From contig NC_080559.1 in the NCBI RefSeq assembly GCF_030253575.1, positions 8,956,501-9,020,500 of the forward strand: a DNA stretch of 64,000 nt. The letters are read 5' to 3'. The position numbers and the translations under genes were made by a program. This stretch comes from Rhododendron vialii (Eukaryota; Streptophyta; Magnoliopsida; Ericales; Ericaceae). The notes beneath the pieces are model-generated. The model did no database searches. It saw only the letters and a program-made list of their open reading frames with translations, and was not told the origin of the DNA. Below, one piece after another: positions 1 to 10,145 of the stretch (position 1 is the stretch's first letter; each line of letters starts with the position of its first letter).

Positions 1-384
1 AGAAAAACATTTTACATGTAAAACATTTTCCATTAATTTGATAAAAATGACTTACACTTAAATCTTCATTAAGTTATTTTCTGAAATGAAAGTGTTGTCT
101 TTTACTGCAATTCTCACTGCTTAGTTTCTTCGATCGTCAATCCTGACCCATGTTCAATTCCAATAATCTCATATTTCTCCATCGTTTAAACTCCCCCCTC
201 TCAATCTCTACACTATTTTGTTGATTTTTAAAAATATTTTCAAGTGCCAACCAAATATCAAAAAATAAAAATTTTGAAATTTGTTTTCTCAAAAAATATT
301 TTACATGAAAAATATTTTACATTGTAAAACATTTTACATTGAAACAAACTGAGCCTTAATGTCAATTTAGGTATTTCCCTCTTC
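1..384. other. AT-rich intergenic DNA with repeat end
   Basis: No coding potential is seen. Short motifs of the kind ACATTTTACAT recur at both ends of this stretch (1-30 and 295-345), followed by a segment reading toward 'aaacaaactgagcctta'. This looks like one end of a MITE whose other end may lie outside the window. The call is tentative. Confidence 0.3.
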
Positions 385-852
385 GTAACGTTGCGCCAAA
401 CCACCTTAGCCTACGGTAGACATGTCCAAACCACCTTAGCTTATTTTCCCTCAACTTCTCCTCTGTAGGTGTTACACCTACTATCTCACGAATCGTTTCA
501 TTTTTAATCCTATCTTGTTTAGTCTTACCACAAATTCACTTCATCATTCTTATTTCCGCTAAATTCATCTTGCTCACCTATTATTTCTTAATAGGCCAGC
601 ATTCTATCTGTAAAGTATTGCTGGTTTTATGACAGTTTTATAAAAAAAATTCTTCAATTTTATGAGTGCCCTCTTGTCACATAATATATCAGTAGCGCTC
701 CTCCACTTAAGCCACACCACTTGGATCATATGGATCACATCATCAGCAATCTCTCCATTTGGTATCTCTTTGTCTTGGATCATCACTCTTTCTATATAAC
801 ACAAATGAAAATCAATCTTGCATTTTACGTTCATCGCACGAGTCCACTGCAC
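385..852 (-). pseudogene. LINE reverse transcriptase C-terminal fragment (decayed)
   Basis: Read on the minus strand, 852-604 encodes the motif run IQDKEIPNGEIADDV, then WLKWRSATDILCDKR, then KLKNFFYKTVIKPAILY. This is the typical tail of plant non-LTR (LINE) reverse transcriptase ORFs. Past a stop near 604 the similarity continues with [17 protein letters not shown] and [15 protein letters not shown] down to about 400. At least one stop and one frame break interrupt it, so it is a dead fragment with no full-length ORF2. The identification rests on remembered family motifs and is fairly safe; the exact ends are not. Confidence 0.75.
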
Positions 853-872
853 GCCTACGTGAGGCCCAATCC

Positions 873-1095
873 AATATGCGATTGAACTGATTTTTCAGAC
901 AGTTTCGCCTTTACGAATTTAAAATACATACCTACCGATATGCAATTGAGCTAATTTTTTATACAATTTCGTTTCTACAAATTGAAAAAACATACCTATC
1001 GATATGCGATTAAGCTATTTTTTTACTCAATTTCGTCCCTATGAATTTAGAAAACATACCTACCGATACGTGATTGAGTTGATTTTTTACGGATC
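873..1095. repeat. Minisatellite, about 64-bp unit, four copies
   Basis: Four diverged direct copies start at about 873, 939, 1001 and 1066. Each begins with a GATATGCGATTGAGCT-like motif and carries TTTCGT..TACGAATTTAAAA and CATACCTACC. Unit length varies from 62 to 66 bp. No protein is convincingly encoded. Confidence 0.7.
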
Positions 1096-2024
1096 CCAAA
1101 AATAATATTTTAAAATTTATAAATACTTTTTGTATTTTGAGTGGAATTCGGAGTAGGTCCCACGTAGGTTTGCCGTGACTGAGCCGCAAGGGCGGGTCTC
1201 CCCCCACACCCCTTGGGGTTTTTTTTTTCAAAATCCAGGCACTAGAAAATAGTGCACACCTTAGCCAGAACCAAGGTTTCCCCCTACTCTCCCAACATCT
1301 CGAATCACTTGTGTAGTATTCAATATGGGATTCGGAAACCCTATAGTGCATGGTGCACTAAAGGACATGTAGTACAAATCACAGCCGTCCGACAGTGTTT
1401 TCGACGGTCCAGGTTTAAGTTACATTCATTTTATATACGAACCGTTAAAAGCACTTTTAGACGACTGTGAGCTACCCTAAGGTGCCTTATAGGGATCCGC
1501 CCTGCAGGGTTTCTGAATCCCCACGATATGAACCCGCACATTACATTTATACTCTTTTGCCCCCTGAAACTTGTACTCGTAGATTTAATAATAGGAAAAT
1601 AGATGATGAACATGTGATAATTTTGTTTTAACACATATAGTAGAGGTACGCAAGTTTATCCAAGTAGTTAGTTATTAAAATACATATATACTTTAAAATT
1701 GTTACTTTATCATGAATGTTAAAATTATTTTGGTGTGTATATGTTTAATGGTAATTCATATATTATGATTAAAAAAAAATTGGTATCCCATTTTATCAAA
1801 TTTCTGAATCTGCCAATGCTGAGCAGTAATTTGTTCTGTGAGTGTGGACTTTATGCACTTGCCCGGTGACTCGGTATCATAAATCAACGGGTGTGGGCCA
1901 ACGGGTCCATTATAAAAAGTTATATTAAAAGTCCGCCCTGCGGAGTACGTAACGATTAATTAACTCTTGAGTGTTTTTATTATGGAGTATTTAATATACT
2001 CGATTTCCCCATATTATTTATTCT
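1096..2024. other. Intergenic, no gene seen
   Basis: The stretch contains a C-rich patch (1190-1220) and otherwise AT-rich sequence. Open frames of 60-113 codons occur on both strands but match no family I recognise, have no gene-like context and are probably chance. Confidence 0.4.
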
Positions 2025-2384
2025 CCGTTCGGCTAAATAAGCCGTTTTGACTTATTTTTTGTCTTTATTAAAAAAATTTCGTATTTTTTAGTTTTTCGTC
2101 AATTTTTTGAGGATTATTGCATCATCATGACGAGAGGAATTTAAAAAGTAAAAAAATTTGATCGAAATCCAATTTTTTTGAATAAAGACAAAACTAAGCT
2201 AATAAACCAATTTTTTCGTCTTTATTCAAAAAAAAATGAATTTTGGTAAAAAAAATTTACTTTTAAGATTTCTCTCGTCATGATGATGTAATAATCCCCA
2301 AAAAATTGATGAGAAATAACAAATACGAAAAAAAATTTGAATAAAGACAAAAAATAAGCCAAAATGGCTTATTTAGCCGAACGG
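2025..2384. mobile_element. Foldback MITE (family A, copy 1)
   Basis: The left end CCGTTCGGCTAAATAAGCC and the right end GGCTTATTTAGCCGAACGG are exact reverse complements. The pairing continues inward almost to the centre near 2200: TTTTTTGTCTTTATT pairs with its complement, and so do the internal CATGACGAGAGGAA and TTCTCTCGTCATG. The whole 360 bp can therefore fold into one long hairpin. No protein is encoded. I could not settle a target-site duplication, so the superfamily is open. A diverged relative lies at about 56070-56310. Confidence 0.85.
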
Positions 2385-2931
2385 GTATGCCAAAAATGCC
2401 CCTCTTATTTCTGAGCATGTCGATTTGCTTGAGTCAACTGTGGGATTTGACTCGGTTAGTTTTTTATTTTTTTTTGGCTCGTGGAGGAATTCTAATCTCT
2501 TCGTTCTAACAGCACCTTGAAGCATGTTGGTCAGTTTTGGCCTCACTTTATTAGTATGATATTGTTTTTTATGAATCATACTTTATAGTAATATTACGCG
2601 TAAAAAATTCAGTCCCTTCCTCCGGCTTCTTATAGTAACGTGAATAATTTTATCATGGATATTAGAAGTTATCACACCTATCTTTCAATCATCCACCCTT
2701 TTTTTTGGCTTCATTCATGTAAAGTTACAAAACATCCTTTGACTTGTTTATTTATTTATTTTAAACATAAAAGAAAATTATTTTTTAACTCACATTAGTA
2801 AAAAAAAAAAAAAAAAAGGAGCCTAAAAATCAATTAAGTCTCGACTCCATTTGTTTGGATGCAGAATATTTTACGATGTTAAAACAGTTATACAATAATC
2901 TTTCCGTAGTTACATTTACGCACTTCAAAAA
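2385..2931. other. Intergenic, no gene seen
   Basis: AT-rich sequence with an A-tract near 2801-2817. No coding family is recognisable on either strand. Confidence 0.4.
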
Positions 2932-3146
2932 TATTGGCCTTATTCGTTTCCAAGTTTTATTTTGTTTTTCAATCATTACTCTATATATTTCTTCAATCAT
3001 TTTCCTATTTTTTCAATTATTAATTTCATTTATCTATCTATCTCTCTCCACTTACTATCTCTCTTTCCAATCATTACCTTATTTCTCTTTCCACCCATTA
3101 CCAAAACTAAAATATCCAAAGTTACTAAACGAACGAGGCCATTGCC
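2932..3146. mobile_element. Small MITE-like inverted repeat
   Basis: The left end GGCCTTATTCGTTT (about 2936) and the right end AAACGAACGAGGCC (about 3127) form an imperfect inverted pair around about 200 bp of pyrimidine-rich sequence. Size and noncoding content fit a MITE. The target duplication is unresolved. Confidence 0.5.
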
Positions 3147-3891
3147 TTTGGATGACAAAATTCCCTTAGAATGTGGAATTAGCGCTCTCTCTCTCTCTCA
3201 AAACATCGTCTCTCCCTCTCTCTCTAAAAACATTAGACTAGGATTTCCCAGGGGAGAGGAACCAAACGATAATTTTTTCTTTTCACATTTTGGCCCATGT
3301 AATTGTATACATCAACGGTGACTAGAAAGATGTTAATAGGTTAGTTCACAAAAGAGTCTAATCAGAAGCTATCCATAATCTTAAATCCCAAACGTTCATG
3401 ATAGAACTCAAATCCTAACCTCCAACATGAAGAATACCAGAAGATGTCAACCGAACTAGAGCCCATTGACTTCTCTCTCTTTTTCTTTTTTTTTCTTTTT
3501 TTTTTATCCGCTCTGTCTCTCTTTTTCTTTGATCTCCTACTTTTTCGATACTCCCCTTCTTTTCTATTTCTTTCCGCTAGTTCCAAACCCACCACAGTAG
3601 AATCATGATAAATAAATAAATAAAAAGTCCAAAGGGGAATAATTTTCTTTACTTTTTCATGTCCCCCGAGAAAGAGTAAGAGCATAAAAATGTCAAACTT
3701 CAACTCCAGGACTAGCGATTCTTTGAGTCCGAAATACAGCCACCAATTTTGCCCGTAGTTAAAGACAAAACCCAAGGGTATTTCCGGGAAAAACGTGGCT
3801 CAAACTACACTCTACCCACCCACCCCACCCCACCCAATTCTTTTTTTTTTTCGGTCAAGCGGAAAATTCACCCCACCCAATTCACACATCC

Positions 3892-3898
3892 TATATAA
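3892..3898 (+). promoter_or_regulatory. TATA box of the F-box gene
   Basis: TATATAA lies 71 bp upstream of the ATG at 3969. A TATA box here puts transcription start near 3920-3930. The longer in-frame reading that begins at ATG 3795 would then start upstream of the transcript, so 3969 is the preferred start. Confidence 0.65.
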
Positions 3899-3968
3899 AC
3901 TCCACAATTACAAATCTTCAAAACTAAAACCCCAACAACAACCGGGCAAAAAGGCCCTAGCAAGGCAA

Positions 3969-4985
3969 ATGTCCAATTCCTCTCCCCCGCCCTCCGCCAC
4001 CGCAGGCGGCGGCGTCACCACCCTCTCCGACCTCCACGCCGACATCCTGACCACCCACATCCTCACCCGTCTCGACGGGCCCACTCTCGCCTCCGCCAGC
4101 TGCGCCTCCTCCCAACTCCGCTCCCTCTCCACCCAGCACCACCTCTGGGCCACCGTCTGCCACCTCACCTGGCCCTCCACCGCCACCTCCCCCCGCCTCC
4201 GCCGCCTCGTCTCCGCCTTCCCTGGCGGCCCCCGCTCCTTCTTCTCCCTCTCCTTCCCCCTCCTCCACCCCACCACTACAACCACCGCGCTGCCGCCGCC
4301 GCCGGAGCTCATCTCCGCCGTCGACATCCACTACAAAAACAACCTAATTTTCTCTAAAGTCCAGGAAACCGAGACTGTATCCGATTGGTTCCGGTGCTCC
4401 CCCTTCCGGGTCGATTTGTTGGACCCGAAAGAGGCCGTCCCCACCGCGGTCAGCCACCCGGACTGCGACGGCGCGTGCGCGTCACTCGCGGCGGATATGA
4501 CTCTGAGCTGGGTCTTAATCGACCCGGTCGGGCAGCGGGCTGCGAACCTCTCCAGCTACAAGCCCGTGGCGGTCAACCGCCACTGGCTGAGCGGGGAGGT
4601 TCAGGTGGGGTTCGTTGCCGTGCTCCCCCGCGGCGGCCGGAGGGGGGCCTCAGAGGAGCACGTGCAGTGCGGGATGGTGATCACGTGCGGCGGGTCGGAG
4701 AGGGGCGAGATGCAGGTGAGGGAGGTGAGTTTGCAGATGGAGGACATGGACGGGATGCATTTGACGGGGGAGGAGAGTCTGGTAATTTTGCACAGGGCCA
4801 TGGAGGGGAAGAGGGTGAGAAACAAGAGGAGGGAGGAAGAAGGTAGGAAGAGGTACAAAGATTACTTGGAGATGAAGAGAGAGAGAAGAGAGAGAAAGCT
4901 GAGGAATGAAGGGACATTGGACAAGTTGTGTGTGGCCTTTGGGGTAGCTGTTTTTGGTGCATGGGTTTTCTTTCTCTGCTTCTGA
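3969..4985 (+). CDS. F-box protein (At2g27310-like), tail-anchored
   Basis: Intronless ORF of 338 residues. Residues about 18-65 carry an F-box (LSDLHADILTTHILTRLDG, then SCASSQLRSL and LW). In known proteins this binds SKP1 and recruits substrates to an SCF ubiquitin ligase. The middle part (WFRCSPFRVDLL, DMTLSWVLIDP, AVNRHWLSGEVQVGFVAVL) resembles the At2g27310/At2g36090 group. The C-terminus has a basic/acidic charged stretch (RRERKLRNEG) followed by a hydrophobic tail (LCVAFGVAVFGAWVFFLCF), which would insert in a membrane; that topology is my inference. The start at 3969 was chosen because a TATA box at 3892 lies inside a longer in-frame extension from 3795. The coding part is very GC-rich compared with its flanks (Pro/Ala/Ser codons ending in C). 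The substrate is unknown. Confidence 0.9.
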   Translation: MSNSSPPPSATAGGGVTTLSDLHADILTTHILTRLDGPTLASASCASSQLRSLSTQHHLWATVCHLTWPSTATSPRLRRLVSAFPGGPRSFFSLSFPLLHPTTTTTALPPPPELISAVDIHYKNNLIFSKVQETETVSDWFRCSPFRVDLLDPKEAVPTAVSHPDCDGACASLAADMTLSWVLIDPVGQRAANLSSYKPVAVNRHWLSGEVQVGFVAVLPRGGRRGASEEHVQCGMVITCGGSERGEMQVREVSLQMEDMDGMHLTGEESLVILHRAMEGKRVRNKRREEEGRKRYKDYLEMKRERRERKLRNEGTLDKLCVAFGVAVFGAWVFFLCF

Positions 4986-6820
4986 TGACCAAAAAGAATT
5001 TAATTAATTAAAACATACCCCCATGCATATGGTTAGTTAAATATTTTTTTTCCAGAATTCACCTAGCTAGGTCAGTTAGTATTTGAAGTTGGTCACTCCG
5101 CGATTGAGTTCGATCATGGGCCGGAGACCTTAGTTTCTAAACTGGCGATCAAAGCTGCAGTGGGATTCTCCGCATGGCTTTCTGGAGCTCATGAGCTAAG
5201 GCAATACTCTCTCGCGAATATGTGAAAGTAGTCTATCAGCATGGCTTTCTGGACATGGATTGGGTTAGAAGAAGAGATAAAGCAACAAAATATGGGTTTT
5301 TATTTGAGTTTTTTTTTTTTTTTTTTTTTGTACAGTTCTATACATAGCAACATCAAGAAAACAGAGATTTTTTATTATTTTTCAAGAGATAATGGAATTG
5401 GAGGAGATGTCATATTCAGAAGAAGAAAACAAGGTGAGATTATTATTGAGGTTGTCAAATATTCAAATTAGTACACTACCACGTGATTGTGGACTTGACC
5501 AAGTGTAGGTGAAATAGTTCTTTAGAGTACTTGGTGCTCTTAATAACCTTGCCTGTGGAAAATGACAATTGAGTGCACTAACGTACATTTGGTTCAAAGG
5601 GAAAGCCGTGGGTTGTTTTCATGTTTCTTTCTGGGGTGGGGTTTCTACTTTCTTGGCCTTCACTTCAATATTCATCTCCTTGATGCAATAATTTGGAGAA
5701 ATTCTCATGGAGTTCGTTAATGAGTGGTGTGAAATAGTTCTGCGTAAACTTAAACAACATAATTCGAACGGATAGAAATGCCGTGACACAAAATATCTAG
5801 ATCGCTCACAGACGTTCTGAAATCTTCCGATACACATGCATCGAATCGTTTCGAAAACATGTGTCCAGTTCTGTGTACTTTAATTTGTGTGTGTTCGTGA
5901 CATTGCTAGCAAGAAAAATGATTCTACTCCACTAAACACAACGGACTAGAGTCAAGCAATTCGCCAGCGTGTTACGAGCATCAAACTGGAAACACCACTT
6001 TTAAAAATCACAACAGTTTTCGAATCCGTCCATAAATGTTGAATATCCCTTGAGAAAAATATATGGTCTATATAATGACCATGTCGTAACACAGATGAAC
6101 TTGCTAGACGACCCAGGTGGTTGAATGGAATGCTTTTTAGGTTTCAATTCTTGTCACCTATAACCTCTTTAACTCTCTAGCATATAAACTGCAAGGGTTT
6201 GTTTCCTTCTAGGATTAATTGAGATGCGTATAAATTGATTCGGACACCTAATTATTCCTTTGGCATTTATTATGAGATGTGCTACATTGGTCCAACTTTG
6301 ATTTTGTTTTCTCTTATCGGCCATCAAATGTTAATAAGAGTACAACTTTGTATGGACCCGCCCGCTCTGGTTGGGGAACCCTGAAAAAGAGGTCATTGAA
6401 GAAGCCGCCGCGTTAGTTATCTTTCGAGATGTCTCTTTCCGTCTCTCTCTCTCACACATCTCTCTCTCTCTCTCTCTCTTAATTTTTGATTTTACTGGAG
6501 GAAAAAGACACACTGATTGAGATAAGGGAAAGGCAATTGATTTCCAGGTTTTCCTATTTTTTTTTTCAATAAAAGAAACGCATTATTGTGGTTTACTTGT
6601 ATGATAAAAAAAAGAGAGAAGGTTATGGGAGGGTTTTATGTACCTTTACCTTAACAATAATAAATTAAAAGAGTGCATTCATAAAAGCAAAGTGTGATCG
6701 ATCCCCGATAAAATAACTCGAATATTCGCTTAGCAAAAAAAACAAAAACAAAAACTATATATTCGATACAAAGTTTAACATTCTATATGAAATAATGCGA
6801 TATAAAGAATTTGCCACATA

Positions 6821-6822
<2 letters not shown>
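4986..6822. other. Intergenic, no gene seen
   Basis: This holds the F-box 3' flank (AT-rich), a poly-T tract near 5310-5330, and CT/GA runs at 6443-6480. I found no conserved coding sequence. Open frames up to 76 codons are probably chance. Confidence 0.4.

Positions 6823-6857
<35 letters not shown>
6823..6857. repeat. (AT)n microsatellite
   Basis: An uninterrupted run of AT dinucleotides directly left of the MULE-like element at 6862. Confidence 0.9.
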
Positions 6858-6861
<4 letters not shown>

Positions 6862-7239
6862 CAGTCCGTCTCCCGTAAAGACCACCTCATTTTAATAAAA
6901 TGCGAACCTTCCATTTTCCGATCGAATTTCGATGATCCGAGCCGCTCAATGTGTTCAGAATGTGATTTTAAGGGTACATGTGAGAAATCAGCAAAAAAAA
7001 AGACCGGGAAGGACTTGATCCGAGCAGTTTTTGTTTATTTTTTATCGAACGGTTCAAATAAAAACTGCTCGGACGAAGCTCTTTCCGGTTTTTTTTGTTG
7101 TTGATTTCTCCCGGGTACCCTTAAAATCACGTTCTGAACATATTGAGCGGCTCGGATCTTCGAAATTCGATCGGGAAATAGGAGAAATGAGGAGGTTTGC
7201 ATTTTAACTAAAATGAGGACCCCCTCATGGGAGACTGAC
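6862..7239. mobile_element. MULE-like foldback MITE with 10-bp target duplication
   Basis: A 378-bp foldback element. The left end (CAGTCCGTCTCCCGT..) pairs imperfectly with the right end (..ATGGGAGACTGA). The arms continue inward: CCTCATTTTA, ATTCAGAACGTGATTTTAAGGGTAC-like stretches and GAGCAGTTTTTGTTTATT around the centre. Direct copies of TATATACATA flank it at 6852-6861 and 7240-7249. A 9-11 bp duplication is typical of Mutator-like elements. Because the duplication lies in AT-rich microsatellite sequence, part of the match could be chance. Confidence 0.75.
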
Positions 7240-7249
7240 TATATACATA

Positions 7250-8788
7250 TATATATTGATTATCATCGTGTTAGCACCTTGAATCAATGGAAAATAGACG
7301 AAATGTATTTGAGTTCGAGACCAAATAAACTGGTGAAAAACGAAATAGGTCGAATTCAGACATTTTCTTCAAACTCGTTCATCAGAGTAAGCTTAACCAA
7401 ACTATTTAACCAACGCTTTGAGATGGTATAAGAAACAAAGCAAGCTATGAGGATTACCACAAAAAAACCTAGCTGTGAGTTCAAGACTGATTAAACTGAG
7501 GAAATATAAAGACCAAATTGGTACAGTACATGTGTGCTATAAAATAATTACATAACAATAATCCTTGTGATGAAAAATTACTATAAAGTCCTAAAATACT
7601 AGTTAGCTAGTACTACTATAGATTAAGTAAAACATGCTAGTTAGTAAATTTGGTTAAGTCAAACATACTACTTTTTGAAGAAACTCTCTAAACAGTTATT
7701 TTTGCCACCAAGTTTGGACTGGACCAAAAATGAATATTCAACTATGGCATACTACTTTGAATGATCTATCAATTGATTCTTAATGTGACTTTATAATGAG
7801 AGTATTTGTTTTCCGTGAGATTGCATGTTCGAATCCCACGGAGTTCTTTGGAGCCATTGGATCTAGGGTTTACGCAATTATTAACTTAAGGGGTCTGGAA
7901 TTCTGCGTGCAAGCTAATTCCGAAATTCGATTATAAAAAATAATAATAATGAAAGCGTTGCTATCTATAGAACACATAGCAACAAAAAGTCATGGGCTTA
8001 AATTATGATATGCAGTAATTAATAATATAAACTTCAACCTTGAAAGCATTGATGTGATATCACATTGCAACATAAAGTCATGGGTATGATGATATGCAGG
8101 AATAATAAAAAAAACCTTCAACCCATCCCCATCATTGAAAACATGAACACAAAAACAGGCAAGGCAGTAAAAGCATGATCAAAACTGGGAGAGAGAGAGA
8201 GAGAGATTTCTTGGAACTTGTTTAACTAATCAACACTAGTTTTGTCAGAAAATAATTTGTTGCAATTGGCAATCTGCCTGTAGTTGGGGTAGATCTAAAA
8301 TATTTAGATCTTGAAAAAAAAATAAAGAATTTTAATTTTAAATATGAAATTGTGGCTCATCTTTCAATTTTAAAAATGCATTCTAGCACAATACATTTTG
8401 CTTTTCGCTCCAAAAACAATCATAATGCAAAACTCTATAAATGTTGTGCGGAGAACCTTTGGTCCGCTCTAGCAATTGGGTGAGGTTGCCGTGAAGGGTT
8501 CACATTCCCAAGCAGAAGCTTTGTCTCAAACTGAACATTCCATAGCGGATGAAAACTCCTATGGTAACGTTAAGGGGGTTGCTAGTTGCCTCTCCATTCC
8601 ACATATTGCTTCAATAAGAGTGCAGGGGATATGGACCGGAGAGATATGTCAGACAAACCATATCCTGTGAGGAGTAACTTTTTTTTTTTTGGGGGATCTA
8701 TGTGAGTAATAACTGTATATCAAAGGATTTCAATAGCCTTCTTCCCCCAACCATCCCATTTTGGAAGGTTGTGTATAAATTCATACTA
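7250..8788. other. Intergenic, no gene seen
   Basis: AT-rich DNA with a short (GA)n at 8191-8205. There is no recognisable coding sequence or RNA gene. Confidence 0.4.
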
Positions 8789-9029
8789 CTCCCTCCGTTG
8801 GACTTTGTTGTGTTTGTTTCCTTTTTTGGATGTCTCCAAAAATTGTTTATATCTCTTAATTTATAATATTTTATATATTTCAATATAGATTCTTTTTTGA
8901 TAGATCTCAATTAATTATTTTAAACAAAGTTTTTGAAATCATAAAAACTTTATAGATTGTGTGAGATATAGACAATTTTTTGTGAGGAACAAAAAAGGAA
9001 AAAGGCACAACAAAGTGGGATAGAGGGAG
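8789..9029. mobile_element. Stowaway-type MITE
   Basis: It begins with CTCCCTCCGTTGGACTTTG and ends with CAAAGTGGGATAGAGGGAG, the hallmark Tc1/mariner Stowaway termini. It is flanked by TA on both sides (8787-8788 and 9030-9031). The arms pair over much of the 241 bp (TTTCCTTTTTTGGA with AAAAAAGGAAAAAGG). Noncoding. Confidence 0.88.
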
Positions 9030-10145
9030 TAATTAATTAGTAATTTTTCGTGACTCCGTGGAAGTAATTATTCAACGTTCCAGAGCCTACGTGGTACTGC
9101 CAACCATTTATGTTGCAACAATATATGCAGTAGAAACATTATCGTTTACTTTGAGTCTTTGATGATATTTTGTTTGCGTATTTCACATGATAATGACACA
9201 TGATACTTCGAAAATACCCAATAATCGGCCTCTATACGGTTAATCACATTTGGCATTGCCCGGGACAAGATGGGCTTGTTGAGAATACAACAAGAGCAGC
9301 TCTTTTATAGGAGTAATTATTAAATGGTCTTCAGACCTTAATCCTCCACAACATATCCATGCGGAATTCAGTACCAAAAATCATTGACATGAATGTAATT
9401 GCAAAGGGAGCAACACGTGACAGTGGTCCACCTCAACTCTCCTAATTCTCTCTCTTAAACCCTAGCACGTCTACTCTCTTGAACCCTCGCACGTTTGCAA
9501 GTGCTGTGACCGGACGATCTAACACCAGTATAAGTTGCAGGAATCAGTCCCCCACCAACAAATACTATTACCTCTCTCAGGTTTGCTATGACGGTGTTTG
9601 TCGAAGACTTAAAATCGAAATCCGAAAGTATTGAAACCAGAATCGGTGTTTGTCGAAGACTTAACATCGAAATCTGAAAGTATTGAAACCAGAATTGGCA
9701 CTCAAAGCTTTGACATAGCTTCCAGAGAGCCCACTCAGCCCAGAAGAGCGACAGCCTAGCTCTGGGGTTGTGACCTTGGATCAATAACATAGCCACCATC
9801 AATTCCCAATCATAGTTTTCGTACCAGCGAGCAAAAATAGGAGTAACTTTTTACAAAAGCAGAATCTTGTATCCGGATTAAATATATACACCTTTTCAGT
9901 TTATCTCTAATAACCAATACAAGGAATAACATAAGCTATAAACTGCTCCTGTGATAGCCCAAAATGTCGGAGCTTCACAAAGTTGCACAAGCTTATTATG
10001 CCATATTTCAGTGGCAAAAATCTGAAATCACGACGATTCAGCATTGAGCATTTGCAACAATGATAAGAAAGTGCAACTAATTGAACTGGTATTTGATACC
10101 TTCTGCTTGTACCATTTGAGTAGAATCATATCTTCGAAGGAATAA
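9030..10145. other. Intergenic / 3' flank of the RNA-binding protein gene
   Basis: No gene seen. It contains the short direct duplication at 9594-9699. The last few hundred bases before 10146 probably include the 3' UTR of the minus-strand gene. Confidence 0.4.
9594..9699. repeat. 53-bp direct tandem duplication
   Basis: The segment GTGTTTGTCGAAGACTTAA..ATCGAAATC.GAAAGTATTG..CCAGAAT is present twice in a row with only a few mismatches, which points to a recent local duplication. Confidence 0.8.

Noticed and set aside
873-1095. CRISPR-like regular repeats
   Set aside because: The repeats are contiguous minisatellite units without spacers in plant DNA. The same applies to 25494-25670 and 39505-39735.
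1010-1351. 113-codon minus-strand frame with Trp/Arg-rich sequence
   Set aside because: It shows no recognisable domain, overlaps the minisatellite at 873-1095 and has no exon-like borders.
3795-3968. In-frame extension of the F-box ORF by 58 codons at the N-terminus
   Set aside because: A TATA box at 3892-3898 lies inside it, the residues are low in similarity to F-box proteins, and the F-box starts shortly after the ATG at 3969.
3908-4992. Several 85-153-codon frames overlapping the F-box gene on both strands
   Set aside because: They are shadows caused by the GC-rich codon use of the F-box gene and have low-complexity Gly/Arg or Ser/Pro composition.
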